Positions 22,983 through 36,609 of a stretch of DNA of 64,000 nucleotides are shown here, piece by piece. Under the pieces are notes generated by a model. The model was given only the letters and a program-made list of their open reading frames with translations. It had not been told where the DNA came from and did no database searches. The first letter of the stretch is position 1. Each line of letters opens with the position of its first letter. The position numbers and the translations under genes are program-made. This stretch comes from Labia minor. Lineage: Eukaryota > Arthropoda > Insecta > Dermaptera > Spongiphoridae. The DNA lies in assembly GCA_963082975.1 (NCBI GenBank), contig OY720346.1:34313787-34377786 (forward strand). The letters run 5' to 3'.

Positions 22983-24389
22983 ATGTATTTATTTGTGTGT
23001 GTGTTTGTGTGTTTGTGGTCATGTGTAAACGTGTGAAGGTTTTTTGCGTGTTTATCTTCTACATTGCTAGTTTCTATAAAAAGTTTCATTTCATTTTCTT
23101 TTTATTTATTATTCTCTTTTTAGGGAGACAGATAGGAACTGTGAACGCCTGTGGCTCTATTTGACACGTGCTCTAATATCTTCATTATTATTATTATTAT
23201 TATTATTAGTTTTTTTTTTATAATTTTATTCTTATATAATTTCTTATTTGTATTTATTTTTTTCAACTTGATGCTGTAGTCTGTACAAAAAAGGCACCCT
23301 GTTCCCCAACAACACACAAAAAATTCAAATTAAATATAAAAGAAGAAAAAAATAAATGTTTATATTAGTGTCAATTTTTCTTTAGAGAAGGGTGAAGAAA
23401 TTATTCCAATCAATGTATAATATAGGTATATTTTCCATATAAAAAAACGTTGTTGAGGAACTGTACGCTACATTTTTTTTAGGAACCAGATCAAGAGCCC
23501 TTGATTGAAAGGGATAACTCAAAATATTTGTATAAATATATATATAATATTAATTTTTTTTAGTAAAAAAAACTTGTAAATATGGCACTGAGTACAAACA
23601 TTTGCGATGTTCTTTTTTTTTTTACTAATGTTTTCTTTTTTTTATAATTTTTGTATTTTTTTAAGTTTTTTAATAAGCTCGCCAACAATTAAAAAGTACA
23701 ATTCTATATAATATAGATCTCATATTATTAGCCTACAACTACAATGTACATGGACAGACTTACATATTAATTTTATAAAACAATATCTTATATATATTTA
23801 TTCATTTTTCCTTTTATAATCCTAGTAAAATATTAAAATTATACATGTATACAAATATACATATATAAATTCCAATTAATTAATTAATTAATTTTTTTAT
23901 ATTTGTAGATCTTATTTATCTTTTTATTGTAGTTTGTGTGTTTTTGTTTTTTTAATTATTTATAAAAATTAAACATGCAAAGTAAAATGTTAACAAAGAA
24001 CATAATTATAAAATATAATATTTATATGAGGGATAGGAAACAAAAAAAAAAAGTAAATTTTTAAAGGCGTAAGAGGGCGGAGGAGGACTTGAAAAGTTTG
24101 CTACATTACTACACAACATTCAACCCAAGAAATGTAGATCACAAGTCGCTGTTTGTTAAAAAAATTAACATTGCTTTCAAAACTAATTAATCTATTTCTT
24201 TATTTTTTTCCAATTAATATATATATATATGTGAATATATATATGAATATGTATATAATATTTTTTGTTGTACTCTAATTATAATTTCCTTACACTTTCA
24301 ACGACTCCGTCCTATTTATAAATATTTTGTTTTCCTATCTTCACCTAACATTTACTAAGAACCTAAACATAGAATATTTTAGTCGATAC

Positions 24390-24397
24390 TGAGGTAG
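24390..24397 (-). promoter_or_regulatory. let-7 8-mer seed match (distal)
   Basis: CTACCTCA in the sense of the abrupt transcript, complementary to let-7 nucleotides 2-8 plus an A opposite nucleotide 1. About 5.4 kb past the stop codon, so it is relevant only if the UTR is this long. Confidence 0.4.
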
Positions 24398-27300
24398 TGG
24401 TGGACTTTTATTACAACCGACTTACTTATGTGATGTTAGTATATTTAAGGCTATATTTATTTTAGAATATAAAAACCCAAAATATAACATATGTTAAATT
24501 TATATATATGATATTTTATTAATGTTCACATATATATATATAAATTTAAATATTTATTTTTTTATTTTATAATATAGAAAGGCTTTTCTTTTTCAATATT
24601 TACAAGTAATCTAAAAATTTGCCTCTAAATAAAAACTATACAAGCTTTAATATAAAGTAAAATATATATATATATATATATGTATATTTTATAAATTTAT
24701 TCATATATATGTATATATATATAAGCACCTTTATTTACTGTTGGATTATGCAAATATAATAATAATAATAAAAAGAAACGCTTTACAAAAAGCCATAATT
24801 TAAATACAAACACTGTTTCTTTTTGATTTAAATCAAATATATATATATTTCCAATATTTAATAATAATGAATGCATTATATATAATTGTCCATGTTCAAA
24901 TATGATGAATCCATTATTTTTTTTTTTTTTGATTTATAAAGCAGTTGAATATATTTATATTTATATATGAATTATTTTATTTTATAAATTAATCCTCTTA
25001 AATAAAATAGATTTTGATATACATATTTCTAAATAATAAAGTTAATAAAATATCAAAAAAGATAATAGTTTTTTAAAATTTCAAATTGGTATGGAATTAA
25101 ATTAAAAATTAACTTTTGTTTAAGGACCCTAAGCAATTTTATGAAATTTTTTTTCATTTTAAACCGATTAAAATATTAATTTAGTTCAAATGATTAATTA
25201 AATAATTGCGGAAACTCTTAGATTAGTTAAGTAAGTGTTAGAATGAATGTATTGCTCTTAAAAGAAAATTTCTATAAACAAATGTAGTTCTTTTTAACTA
25301 AAATGTAAATTTATCTAGTTATCATTTCTGTGACACTACTGAACTCGGAATTTCTTGGCTGCAGAAACCAGTTTTCACCAATCAATTATAATATTTTATG
25401 CTTAAGCCATTTCCATTCCAAACATCTCATTATTCGATTATTTTCGTTCTCCTGTATATATATATATATTTATTATTTATTTCTAATTTACTTTTCCATT
25501 TCAACTTAGTGACCTTTTTGGTTTTTATAATTATAACTATATTCAGACAAGGTTAAAATCATGCGATTCGATTATTTATTTTTCGGTCCATGAATATTGC
25601 AAAGAAATATAATACAACTGACAAGATAATAATTTTAATTTTGATATTTATCGATAACAATTTTTATTGAAAGGTTTTTTTTTAAATAAATTTAACTGAC
25701 TGAAATCTTAATTTAAATTCTTTCTATTAAATATTATTATTCATATTTATAGTACCTAAATATATAAATTTCTCTACATTTTCCAAATTCTGTGTATTCT
25801 ATTCTTTTCAATTACTAAATATTTTATTTTTGAATATATATCGATTTCAAGACCAATTTTTCCGTACTAACTAATATTGAATTTTCCGAGTTGACTATAA
25901 ATTTAATATAATATATGAATTTTTCTATTTAATACATTTAAAATAAATAATAATTCAAATATTGAAATGTTGATGACCATAAGACATATATTCATATTAC
26001 ACTTAAAATTAGAAATTATTAGAAATTATTGGAAATATTGAAAATAATTTTAAAAAGACCAGTAACAAAAAAATTAAATTATATCTGTCTTTAATTCCAA
26101 TTATTATTATTATTATAATTATTTTTATTATTATTATTATAATTATTATTGATATTATTAAATAGATTAAAATTTTCAAATTTCAATCTTTATAACTTAA
26201 AAATAATAATCTAAATTTTTTCATATTATTTTATTAATTATTTGTATGCTTTAATAAATATTTAACATTTTTTTATATATAGAATATGTTTAATATATAT
26301 ATAATATTTTGTTAACACTAGTTTTTCATTTAATATAATAATAAAACTATGGCATAATTTGCGTTTATTTATTAATATTTTGGGGGAGAGGGAGGGTAAA
26401 TATCAAAAAACGATTTATTTTCTCTCTAAATGACCGCAACAGCTGTCTTGCGAGGTATAAAAATAAGTACTATTCTTATAATTGAGAACAAACGTTGTAT
26501 TGACTCGGTTTATTTATTTATTTTATTTATTTATTTTTTGTTTATTTTCTTAAAAAAGAGTTTATACAAATGAAATATTAAGACACACTGCACACACAAA
26601 TGGAAGTTCAGTCGTGGAAGTAAAAAAAGGACAGATCTACGACCCACAGACCGGAAGAACAGAAGTGGTGTATGTTTTGTTGTATTTAATACCCGTGTGA
26701 AAATAAGTGTACTTTTTGGAAGAAAAAAAAAACTTTGCATACGCCTATCATGAACAAAAATTTCTTAATTTTTAAGGGGAATTTAGTTTATTTTTCTAAC
26801 TATCTAATAAATATATATATATATATTTATTAGATATAAAATAAAAAAAAAAATAAATCATTAAATCCTTAAGGAGACATGATTGGCAATACAAAGTTAT
26901 TTTAAGGAAGAATTGTAAGAAATGGTTGAGGTATAGGTGTATGTAAAAATACTCAATTTGTTTACCTGAGGATTTGGATAAAGCATGTTTGTACCAAAAC
27001 ATCGATACATTCATTCTTTGATTAAAATATCTATTATATATTAAAATAATTTACTGCATTAATAGTTATAATATAAATTGAGGTACTGTACTTTTTAAAA
27101 TGAGGTATATTTTTATTATAATAGGGAGAAGATCACTTTAAAAGTGTAATCTCTCAACGGTAGTTAAATATATATTTATATAAGTGTGTGTTTTTTTTTT
27201 AAATATATCTTTAAATAACTATTGTAAAATTTGTACTATGGCGGCAATGCCATCCCCAAAATGAGGGTGGACTACGATTGTTGTGAAAACGTTAGAATGC

Positions 27301-29082
27301 GCAAATTCACTAATCGCGTTTGGCGTAAAGAACAAATAACAAGAAAAAAGCAGGCATGAGACTTGGAAGTATTATTTTAATTGAAGATGAATTATGTGGA
27401 CATGATAAAATAAAAATAGATTGTGGATGGTTATATTTAGTAACGCCTCTCTTGCCCAAAAGGAAGTTTTGAAAAATTGTATATAATAATATAAATAATA
27501 ATAATTATAATAATTAGAATATTAAAAATAACTAACAATAATAATATATTATAGTCAATATATATATCAGAGGCAACTCTATCTCGTTTTTAATAAGAAT
27601 AAACTATCAATTATTGTTTCTTTATTTTTTTTTAAATTAAATTTCTAAAAATAGCTATATTTTATTAAAATTTATAAAAAAAAAAAATGTGCTTATAAAT
27701 GAAACCGCCTCGGTTCTTGCCGCATTTATTTATATATATTATATATAGCAAAGTAAAAGTAAATCCCTTATCAAAAATTATAATCAAGATTTGAAATTGT
27801 CGTGCGCACCAATCAAATTAATGAATAACTCCAAAAACATTTTAGTATATCTCAAGTGCATAAAGAAAAAAAAGAGACAATTATGAATAAAAAATAAATG
27901 TCTTTTTGGAAGTAACTAAGAAATGATGAGAGATATAAAAAAAAATGCGAGGTGCCACTCTCTCAAATCATCAATTAATATATATATATATAAATGCCAT
28001 TTAAATAAATATATATATTTTTTTAATTAAAAAATAAAAAAAAAGAATAATAAATAATAAAAATAATATTAATAATTATTAATTAAAAGGATACAATTTT
28101 TTGGGCTAAATTTAAAAATAATCTACCGGTCTTGTATTTTTTTGTTTTATTTTTTTATTTTAATTAAAAAAAAAAAACAATTCAGTCCCGACATTAAAAA
28201 GTTAATAAATTAAACATGTCTTGATTTTTTTTTTTATTTAAATTTAGGAACGGTTTAATATATTTTATATTACTCTTATTTCCCACTGACTTTAGTAATA
28301 AAAGTCTATTCTATAATTACATAAAAATGGATATAGGAACCCGGCTAGGCAATATATTTTTTAATTTGAATACAACGTTCATTAATTTGTTCTTATTGTT
28401 ATAACCGTGCTAATATAATTATATAGATCGATTCATTAACTATTTCTTTTTTTTTTTTTTATAAAATGAATTGCTTATTTTTGTTTTCAAGTCTTTCTGG
28501 AAGCAATATTCTTTATAATTCCACACACAACACTAGATAATTAAATTATCTAATATATATATATATATTTGAAATCATTTATCTAGTAATTTTTTTCATC
28601 TTTTTTTTAAAAAAAAGATAGTTCATTTATATAAAATATAGATTTCCTGTGCAACTGTCTAATTTCATCTATATAGATAGAATTAATATAGGTAATCAAC
28701 TAGAAAATCCTTATCTATGTAGAAATAAAGTATATATAATTGATAAGGAGTAAACAATAATGTTGTAGCAGCATTCAAGCGGCGAATGATCTATGCATTA
28801 TTTTCTATAAAAATAATCATTCCAATTATAATATAGCATTTCTTAATATAGTTATATTTTCATTGCATTACCAGTCATTAATTAATTTGAAATTGAAGTG
28901 AAAATCCTCTAGTTAAGAGGAAATTATATTTTTAAAATTTTGTTCATTTATTTTGTATATTTAAATGCGATGAATTAAAATTTTTTTTCGTATACTTTTA
29001 GAAATTCCATCTCTGATTGAGTTGGTATGTCTATGTGAGGTTTTTTTTAAAACTTTATTATTTTTTGTGGACGCCTTCGCAG

Positions 29083-29090
29083 TGAGGTAG
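29083..29090 (-). promoter_or_regulatory. let-7 8-mer seed match (middle)
   Basis: A second CTACCTCA in the abrupt sense, about 0.75 kb downstream of the stop codon at 29845. It sits in a patch that is less AT-rich than its flanks. Confidence 0.5.
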
Positions 29091-29799
29091 GATGGAATAA
29101 GTTCAGTCAAATTTATATGTGTATAATTTTTAAAAGTGAATGTTTGTATATATATATATACATATATATGTATATATATGTATATATATATTTATTTATT
29201 TGTAAATGTGTATGTGTTTGTGTGTGTGTATTTAATTTGAGATCACAAATTTAGATGGCAAAAATTATTATTTTTTAAAAATATCATTTTTCTTCGTGTC
29301 TTTTTTTTATTTTGATTTGAAAATAAATTTGTTAGTGTTAAAAAAATTATTCTAAAAGCACTATAAAATTAAAAAAATGTAATCATCTAAATTCATAAAA
29401 TCATCACTGGATGGATAAAAATAGATGATATTTTAGAAATCGATGGGTTTTTCTTTCTTTTTTTTATTTTATTTTGTTAAAATTAAAAAATTCTGATCCA
29501 AGCTTAAACTCTGATTGAAAGCGAATTCATTCTTTAGATAAAAAGTTCATTTTAATTTAAAAAAAAAAAAATCAAAAAAATGTCTTTTTAAATACATTAA
29601 AAATACTGTAACTTAGTTAACAAATAAAGGAAAAAGGAAATGAACAATCGATTTTTGCATTTCATTAGAAATATTGTCTCTTATTTTTTTTTATTTAAAA
29701 AAAATTATTTTATATGAAAATTTAAATCGATTTTTTCCTTTTATTATGATATTTCCTTTTTAATTGATTTATTTCTTATATAATAAAAATAAAAATAAG

Positions 29800-29807
29800 T
29801 GAGGTAG
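29800..29807 (-). promoter_or_regulatory. let-7 8-mer seed match (proximal)
   Basis: CTACCTCA, 38 nt after the stop codon of the classical abrupt isoform, so almost certainly within its 3' UTR. Pairing extends to let-7 nucleotide 9, with a possible short 3' supplementary match. Confidence 0.6.
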
Positions 29808-29844
29808 TTACTTGACTTTACAGTCGTATCAAAAGCCTTTAAGC

Positions 29845-30305
29845 TTAATCTGCTTTAAGAGGTTCTTCATCTGAGTAATCATCATCCTCTACGCCCGAAG
29901 ACTCGAGATCGTCCACCATATCATCCTCATGTCCTACACTTCCTCTTGATTCGCTTGTATTGTTAGTTTCAACGTTGCTGGCTCCATTTCGATTCCCAGT
30001 TGATGCCTCTCCACTTGAATTGCGCTCAGTGGGCTGATCACCTGATTGCCCCGATGCCTTCATATTACTAATTGATTGTAACTTATTAGTTAAACTATAA
30101 GAATTCTCCGCAATCATTTGTAGATAGGTATCAATTAGAGCTGAACCCGTTCCACTAGCCGTCGCTGCAGCTGTTGGTGGTAATGGTGCACGATCTGCTG
30201 CCATTCTTTGGGCGAGGGTATCAATCGATGATTTTGGAGCGAGTACTGCACTAGGGCGGACTATTTTTGTAATTACAGCACCTGAATTACCAGAAGACAC
30301 CAATT
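29845..30305 (-). CDS. ab: abrupt, last exon of the classical isoform (cassette 5c)
   Basis: Acceptor TTTTCTTTTCAG, then 461 nt to TAA at 29847-29845. It enters in phase 1 (G|AA) from the exon ending at 30846. It encodes 152 residues of C-terminal tail with no zinc finger: an Ala/Ser-rich stretch (PLPPTAAATASGTGSA), SALIDTYLQMIAENSYSL, then a Ser/Asn/Gly-rich region and a strongly acidic end (HEDDMVDDLESSGVEDDDY, then SDEEPL). The acidic end is typical of a transcription-regulator tail. The total for this isoform is 680 aa. Confidence 0.85.
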
Positions 30306-30845
30306 CTGAAAAGAAAATTATAAAAACGAATAAATAAAATGCATTAATTAACCATTTTTTTATCAAAGGGTTAAACAACGAAAGTTCTACATTTCTTGGC
30401 GGAATGCAAACAAAATAAAAGTCACCTCTAAGACCCAAACGATGTATAGATTTCATAAACATATACAAAAATAGGTACTCAAAAGTTCTTCAGAGAGAAG
30501 AAGTTTTAAAACTTTTTTATGTAGTTAAATTTCTAATATCTCACTCATCATCTATCTATCTATATATAAATATACATATAGACTACATAATGATATATAA
30601 TATTTATGTAATATATATGTATTAATGTATTTATGGTAAAATGATAATTGAAAAACTTAAAATTGGAATAATTACTACTATTTTTTTTTTTTAAATTATT
30701 TAGAAATACATTATTGAAAAAAATTAATCATAGGTTCTTTAAAATAATTATCAAAAATATTTGCTTAAATTAATTAACGATTCACCAAGTATTCTTTCTT
30801 TGATATTAAATATATTTATATAAAGTTTAGAAAATAAATACATAC

Positions 30846-31032
30846 CTGGAGGTGATAGTTCAAAACGTGAATTTGTAACAGTGAGATCTTCTGGGTCATC
30901 TCCGCCATAAATGGAGCTTCCGGCTTCGGATGGAGGTGCACCTGCCCCTACATGATTACGAATTTCTAATCGCATTTCGGGTCTTCTGGGTCCCGTTGGT
31001 GATGCACGAGCTCTTAATTCTGCTGGTGTCAC
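30846..31032 (-). CDS. ab: abrupt, linker exon of the classical isoform (cassette 5b)
   Basis: Acceptor ATTTTTAG, 187 nt, donor G|GTATGT. It enters in phase 0 and leaves in phase 1. It reads VTPAELRARASPTGPRRP followed by PEDLTVTNSRFELSPPG. The PAELRARASPTG block directly after the finger exon's ELASRLLAKAGVK is, from memory, characteristic of insect Abrupt proteins. This supports gene identity and marks cassette 5 as the ancestral/classical isoform. Confidence 0.87.
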
Positions 31033-31194
31033 CTAAAAATCATTAAATAATATATAAGTTAAACTTCGAATAGGATTTTAATAATTTTTTAAATTAAATT
31101 AATGGTGTTTTCGGTAAAAAAAAAATGATTTAATTTAATTTAATTCATCGTATTGAGGTTAGTAAGCAAAATTAATATTCTTTATATTATTTAC

Positions 31195-31496
31195 CTTGAC
31201 ACCGGCTTTGGCAAGAAGTCTCGAGGCGAGTTCCGGATCGAATGGCGATGGCATTGGTAATACAGGTAAATCTTTTGTCGAGATTCCTCTGTGTTGTCGT
31301 GACATATGCGAATGAAGTGAATTCCTTGATTTTGCTACTGTTCCACATAAAACACATCGGTACCCAGGGCAGATGGTGTGTTTATCTTCTAGATGAGTTC
31401 TTAATGTGTGCGCTGAACGGTAGATTTTGCCACATTTAGGACATGGACGTGGATCCGTAGCTCTTACACGAGTCATATCCAGCCCTCGACGTGCTA
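31195..31496 (-). CDS. ab: abrupt, zinc-finger cassette 5 (classical C2H2 pair)
   Basis: Acceptor TTGGTTGTCAG, phase-1 entry (G|TA), 302 nt, donor AAG|GTAAAT in phase 0. Two C2H2 fingers: C-PK-C-GKIYRSAHTLRT-H-LEDK-H and C-VL-C-GTVAKSRNSLHS-H-MSRQ-H, joined by TICPGYR. After them comes ISTKDLPVLPMPSPFDPELA. The finger pair should provide the sequence-specific DNA contact of the BTB-ZF repressor/activator Abrupt, known in flies for dendrite patterning, motor-axon targeting and epithelial fate. It is the most distal of the five cassettes and the only one that continues into further coding exons instead of ending in a stop. Confidence 0.9.
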
Positions 31497-31863
31497 CTGA
31501 CAACCAAACCGAAATTGTTCAAAAATCACAAAATAAAAACAAACAAAAAAATAAATAAATAAATAAATTTAAACCCAAAATTAAAAGACCAAATAAAAAT
31601 AATATAATTTAATTTTTTTTTTGTTATAATTATAATACAATTATATTCTTTATATATGTGCCACTCATAAGTTTTGCTAATAATGTAATGTAATGTAATC
31701 TGCAACATATGAAGTGAATAATTAACTTGATAATCTCAATATTGCAATGCAAAATACATTTTTCTATAATCAATAACCCTGAATTTCCTTTACGCTGTGA
31801 ACTTTGGGCTTCATTTTCTCAGTTTGTTTATATATGGAGTTAATCGCTTTGGCTTCTGAGTGG

Positions 31864-31899
<36 letters not shown>

Positions 31900-34800
31900 T
31901 AAATGAAAACTGACGAAAAATTGAATTAAGTAATAATAAAAGGATAATTATTTTAGGATTTTTAGTAAAGAAATAAAAACAAAAAATATTGGTTTTATAA
32001 TCATTTCATTTATTTTAACGATTTATTTTTTTTTTTATTTTATTCACTTATTATATTTATAAAATATTTCAATATTTTTTTGATAATATATATATTATAT
32101 ATATATTATAAAGGCGATTCATAATAGAACGCTCAGTCCAAATTCTTGTGTACAAAATTGCCTCCTATGTGTGCCGCGAGGGTTATTTTATAAGTGTGTG
32201 TGAAATGGAAAGAGAGAGAAAGAGAGAATTTAAAGGAAGTAATCGTTTTTTTATTATATATAAAATAAATGAATAGTGTATTTTTGATGAAACAAAAATC
32301 AAAATGAGAAGTGATTTAAAAAAAAAAAAAACTTTTATATGGCCAAATATTTTATGTAAAAATTATATATATTAAAATTAACTGTTAATTAAAATCTAAG
32401 AATATATTTTTGAGGAAATTTTAATGATATGATAAGCAAAATCAATATCATATATAAATTGAAGTGCATAATATTTAATTAATAAGTGATATATATATAT
32501 TTATAAATAAGATATAAACAAACTGAATAGTATAAAAACAAAAAATAAATAAAATAAAATAAAATAAGTAAAAATAATAAAATAAAACATTTTAATAAAA
32601 TTAAAAATAATTCAAATAATAATTACAACAATTTATTTCTTGTTGGTTTTTATCCTGAGAAACTTTTTAAGTTATTTATTTATAGAATAAGGTGGAGGGG
32701 TTTGAGTTTTTTTATAAACTAAATGCTTAAGAAATGTTCGGGAGACTAGCTTTTTGACATAGTTTAAGTAATGCAATATATTAGACTCCAAATAATGTGA
32801 ATAGAGACCATTTTTCGAGTATTTTGAATAAATAAAGAATTAAAATAAATTAGACTAAATTTTCATTAATATAATTTAAAAATGATTTACTTATTCTTTT
32901 ATTTCAGTTGTTTAATTGAGTTACACTGTATATATAATTTGATTCAAATTCCTCCCAATTAACTCACCCTAGATTTATTGAATTGTTAAATTATGGTTAT
33001 AATCAAGTGTTTAAATTATTTAATTTTACTAAACTAACATAATCCCATAAAATGATTAATTTTTCATCAAACTATCACTAACTGAAAATTTATATTATAA
33101 TCAATCGTTATTTATTTTAACTTTTTATATAATTTGAATTATGATATTTAAACAAATAAATGAATAAGTAGGAAATCATTTAACTTTATCTGTTACTCTG
33201 AGAATAGTACGCCTAGATATTAGGCAACTGATATAACTTATTTTTTTAATGAAAATCTCTTCTCACAAAATCAATTTTTGTTTCATAATATAATAATTAT
33301 TTAAAAAATAACAATCCAAAAAAAAGAGATTACATTCCTTCAAAATGTTTTTTAAAACTCTACTTTAAAAATTACAAAACTTATAAGAGAAATGACATTG
33401 AATATCTTGAATATTATTTATATTTACTTTAATATATAAATTTTAATTAATTTTTTATATTTTTTTTTTAAATTCAATTGTCTTTTTTAATTTTAAAAAA
33501 GACATACAAACAACATGACATAAGAGAGCACAGCCTTACAGAGTTTTTTATTATTTAAAATAAATTAAAATTGTGTCAGAATAAATATATATAAATTGAT
33601 TGAAGTTAGAAATAAAATTAAATAAAAATTTTCATTTCTTATTGTTATCCATTCCAGAAATTAGTACAAATTATAATTAAAAAAAAAGTTATCACACTAT
33701 TGTAGTAGTTCAGAAAAGTTAAGATGATTTTGATACATTCTTATAACTTTTGTTATTCCCCACTTTAGCTATGGTCATTTGAATGACCAACTTGTTCATT
33801 ATTTCTTTTAATGAGAACTTAAAAGAACATTTGTGTGCAATTTTTCATTTCAGAATTATACCTTTTATTATGACTAGGACATTTAAAAATTTAAGGAACT
33901 TTTTTAATATTTTTAATTTATATTATTTTTTCAAGTTTTAAAGATTATTTCTTTTTAAATAAATCTTTTGTTTGTTTTTTTTATTTCATTTCAATTTTCT
34001 TGAGAACATGTATTATTTAAATTTATGGAGTAACTAATGATGTTACAAATATTTTTATGAAATCCTCTTTTTTCTTTGATAAATTATTTATTAGCAATTT
34101 ATTTTAAAAATTTATTATATATATATATATCTCAATTTTTTCTATTTCGGTTAATGAGATTTGAATCTTGATGTTACGGCGGCATTTTCAAGGGAGTTAT
34201 GGAAGGAAATTTTGGATGGGTAAGGTTTGACTTATTTATCACATTCATTTAAACCAAAATCTAACTATGATACTTAGAACACAGTTTAAGTCCCGGAATC
34301 CCAAATTTTCCTTCCAAAAATCTTTTGAATATGGGCGTAAAAACTTCTAGATTTAAATCTCATTAAACTAAGTTTAAAAAAACGCTGATTAAGTAAACAT
34401 AAAAACAACCACGGAAAACTAAACATACATATATATATTAAATAAATTTAAATATAAGTTCTCTCAGCACATTTTTAATTTGTTTTTTTTTATTGTTTTT
34501 ATGATATTTTTTAATATTTTAAAAATTATAAAATAATTTTTAAAATTTATTTATTCAAAAAAGATCATTTAATTATATATATAAAGCAAGGAGATTTTTA
34601 TAGAAAATAAATTTAATAATTATGTACTCGAAAAATAAAATAAAATATATAAGAAAAAAAAATATCTTTTGTAAGACAATTTATACAAAATCATTAAAAA
34701 AATGCAAATTTGAGCTTCATAAATAAAAATTATAGAACCGGACTGTAAGATATTATTATCTGTTAATTAATAAAAAATAAAATAAATTGGATTTAAATTA

Positions 34801-35211
34801 AAATTAATTATATTTAGATAATTTATATTGAAACTAAAATATTTTATTTTTTGATGTTCAAATGAGGGAGAGGCTGTTAATTTTCTAACATGACTATAAT
34901 TAATTAATTAAGAAAAGAAAATCCGGTCTTTAATTTTGGAAATCTAAGTTTTAAATATATAATAAATGCATTTATTGAAAAGAACATGGAGAACTAAAGG
35001 AATCAATAAATAAAATAATAATTTAAATATTATAATGATAATTTTGAAGAAAAAAGAGAATTTCATTTGGTGATTGTGATATATCTATATATATATATAT
35101 ATATATATTAGTTTGGCTGAAAGAATTTTACAATAATTGGTATTGAGCTTGTGTTTTTTATTTGCAGGGCCAAACTTTTATTTATATAATTTTTATTTTT
35201 AAATAAATAAC
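31497..35211 (-). other. Spacer between abrupt cassettes 5 and 4
   Basis: About 3.7 kb AT-rich intron/terminal-exon UTR sequence. It contains a TA run at 31866-31895, a patch at 32110-32190 of more normal composition and an inverted-repeat MITE at 34149-34370. No further finger motif (C-x2-C...H-x3/4-H) was seen on the minus strand. Confidence 0.55.
34149..34370. mobile_element. MITE-like inverted-repeat element in an abrupt intron
   Basis: The left arm GTTAATGAGATTTGAATCT ... GGAAGGAAATTTTGG and the right arm CCAAATTTTCCTTCC ... AGATTTAAATCTCATTAAAC are imperfect inverted repeats of about 75 bp around an unpaired centre of about 70 bp. The whole is about 220 bp and could fold into a long hairpin. 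No target duplication is clear. Confidence 0.6.
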
Positions 35212-35561
35212 TTATAATGGATCTTCATGTTTAATCGCCGGGTGATGAAATTGTTGGAGGGGTTCCGAAGACGGCGGCGGAGCTGACGGTGGTGAAGGTT
35301 CATGGACATTATAGGACCATTTGAGTGTTTTCATTCGATCCCATTGACGGGCATGTTTCATTCGCATATGATTTCGGACACTATTTGGGTGGGTGAACGC
35401 TTTGGCACAGCTGAGCACAGGACATTGACTGGAATCCCGTGGATAATGCCGTTCCAGATGAACTCGCATGGCCGCCAATTCATTAAGCACAGTCTCGCAA
35501 AGGGGACACTCGTAGGCCCTGGAGACGTGGCCACCATGTCCGATGTCGCCTCCGCCGCCGC
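35212..35561 (-). CDS. ab: abrupt, zinc-finger cassette 4 (alternative terminal exon)
   Basis: Acceptor GTGTTCGCAG, phase-1 entry (G|GC), 350 nt to TAA at 35214-35212, giving a 480-aa isoform with the shared part. It starts with a Gly-rich run. Finger 1 is C-PL-C-ETVLNELAAMRV-H-LER-H (three-residue H-H spacing). Finger 2 is C-PVLS-C-AKAFTHPNSVRN-H-MRMK-H (four-residue C-C spacing). The tail is ARQWDRMKTLKWSYNVHEP, then proline-rich and ending IKHEDPL. The finger sequences differ strongly from cassettes 1-3, so DNA recognition should differ. Composition is G+C-rich against the flanks. TTTATT on the plus strand just beyond gives an AATAAA at about 35178-35183 on the transcript. Confidence 0.82.
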
Positions 35562-36565
35562 CTGCGAACACCACACACGAGACACACGCAAGAATGGTTT
35601 CATCAGCGTAGTGTGCCAAAGGGACGAGGCCAAGGGCTGGGCGGAGGCGAGCACCACGTCGCCGATCACGAAATTAAATTAATAAAAAATTTTTAAAAAA
35701 AAAAAAATAAAAATAAAAATAAATTACAATAATCCAAATATTTAGGCCGAAATAAAACCACACTAATTTTTTTTTTTTTTTTTTATTTTTTTTTTATTGG
35801 AGGGTGAATGAAACCATTCTTGGTGCCCGATGTGGTGGTGGTTGATTTTGTGGTGGCGAGGCAAGCGCGGCTTTGGCCCCACTCCACCCAACCCAACGCA
35901 TTTTTTTTTTTTTTTGGCACACACCGAACGAATGAAATGCACACATACAGACACACACACATACACACACACAAGAAAGGGAGAGAGGGTCGAAAACAAC
36001 CCAAGCAAATAACAAACCAGCAAATTCTACGATCGCTATCAATCAATCACTTATCATATTTCATTTATTACTAGTTAATAAAGTGAATGTTGTAGGTTTG
36101 TTTTTTTTTATAAGGCAGAGCTTCTGTAGTTATGAAATTGCTTTAAAAATATAATATCTAAATTTTACACTTGCCTTGAATAACTACAAATCATTTCAAC
36201 AAGCTTGTGATTAAATAATATAATAATTATAAAGCACTTTGTATGTGTATAATTCAATTAATTCAATATATTATCTATATTTATAATTACAATTAGCTCT
36301 GGTTGGTTGATGTTTGGAAGCAATATTGTACGTTTTTTTTTATTTGTACTTTGTGAACTAAAGCTTCTGTAATTTATATAAAAAATTTGATAATTCAATA
36401 TTTAAAAGCTCTTTAAGAAAATATTAAAAATGGCTTTAATGGAGCCTAAAAATATCTATAATCTACTATAATATACAATAGTTAACAATTTCAACAGTCT
36501 TGTCATCTGACTACCATACAATATGTCTATATAGTTTTAAAAATATTATTTAACTTATTTTCATT

Positions 36566-36609
<44 letters not shown>

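Larger units (their letters stand above)
19280..29844 (-). other. Gene-free AT-rich region, partly candidate abrupt 3' UTR
   Basis: More than 10 kb without supported coding sequence, packed with TA, TAA and T/A runs. It lies directly downstream of the stop at 29845. On the strand that would be transcribed as 3' UTR it carries three exact 8-mers CTACCTCA and three 7-mers TACCTCA (let-7 seed matches). Scattered patches of more ordinary composition (21170-21390, 23030-23320, 26380-26720, 26880-27020, 27240-27380) could be UTR sequence. The true UTR end cannot be set, because AATAAA occurs by chance too often here. Confidence 0.4.

Noticed and set aside
20682..23317. Short frames rich in Tyr/Ile/Thr repeats
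   Set aside because: Translations of (TA)n and (GT)n tracts.
35763..36074. Several overlapping open frames on both strands, one His-rich
   Set aside because: No cysteine pairs for a sixth finger cassette, open in nearly all frames because of (AC)n and T runs, and no phase-1 acceptor leading into a finger.
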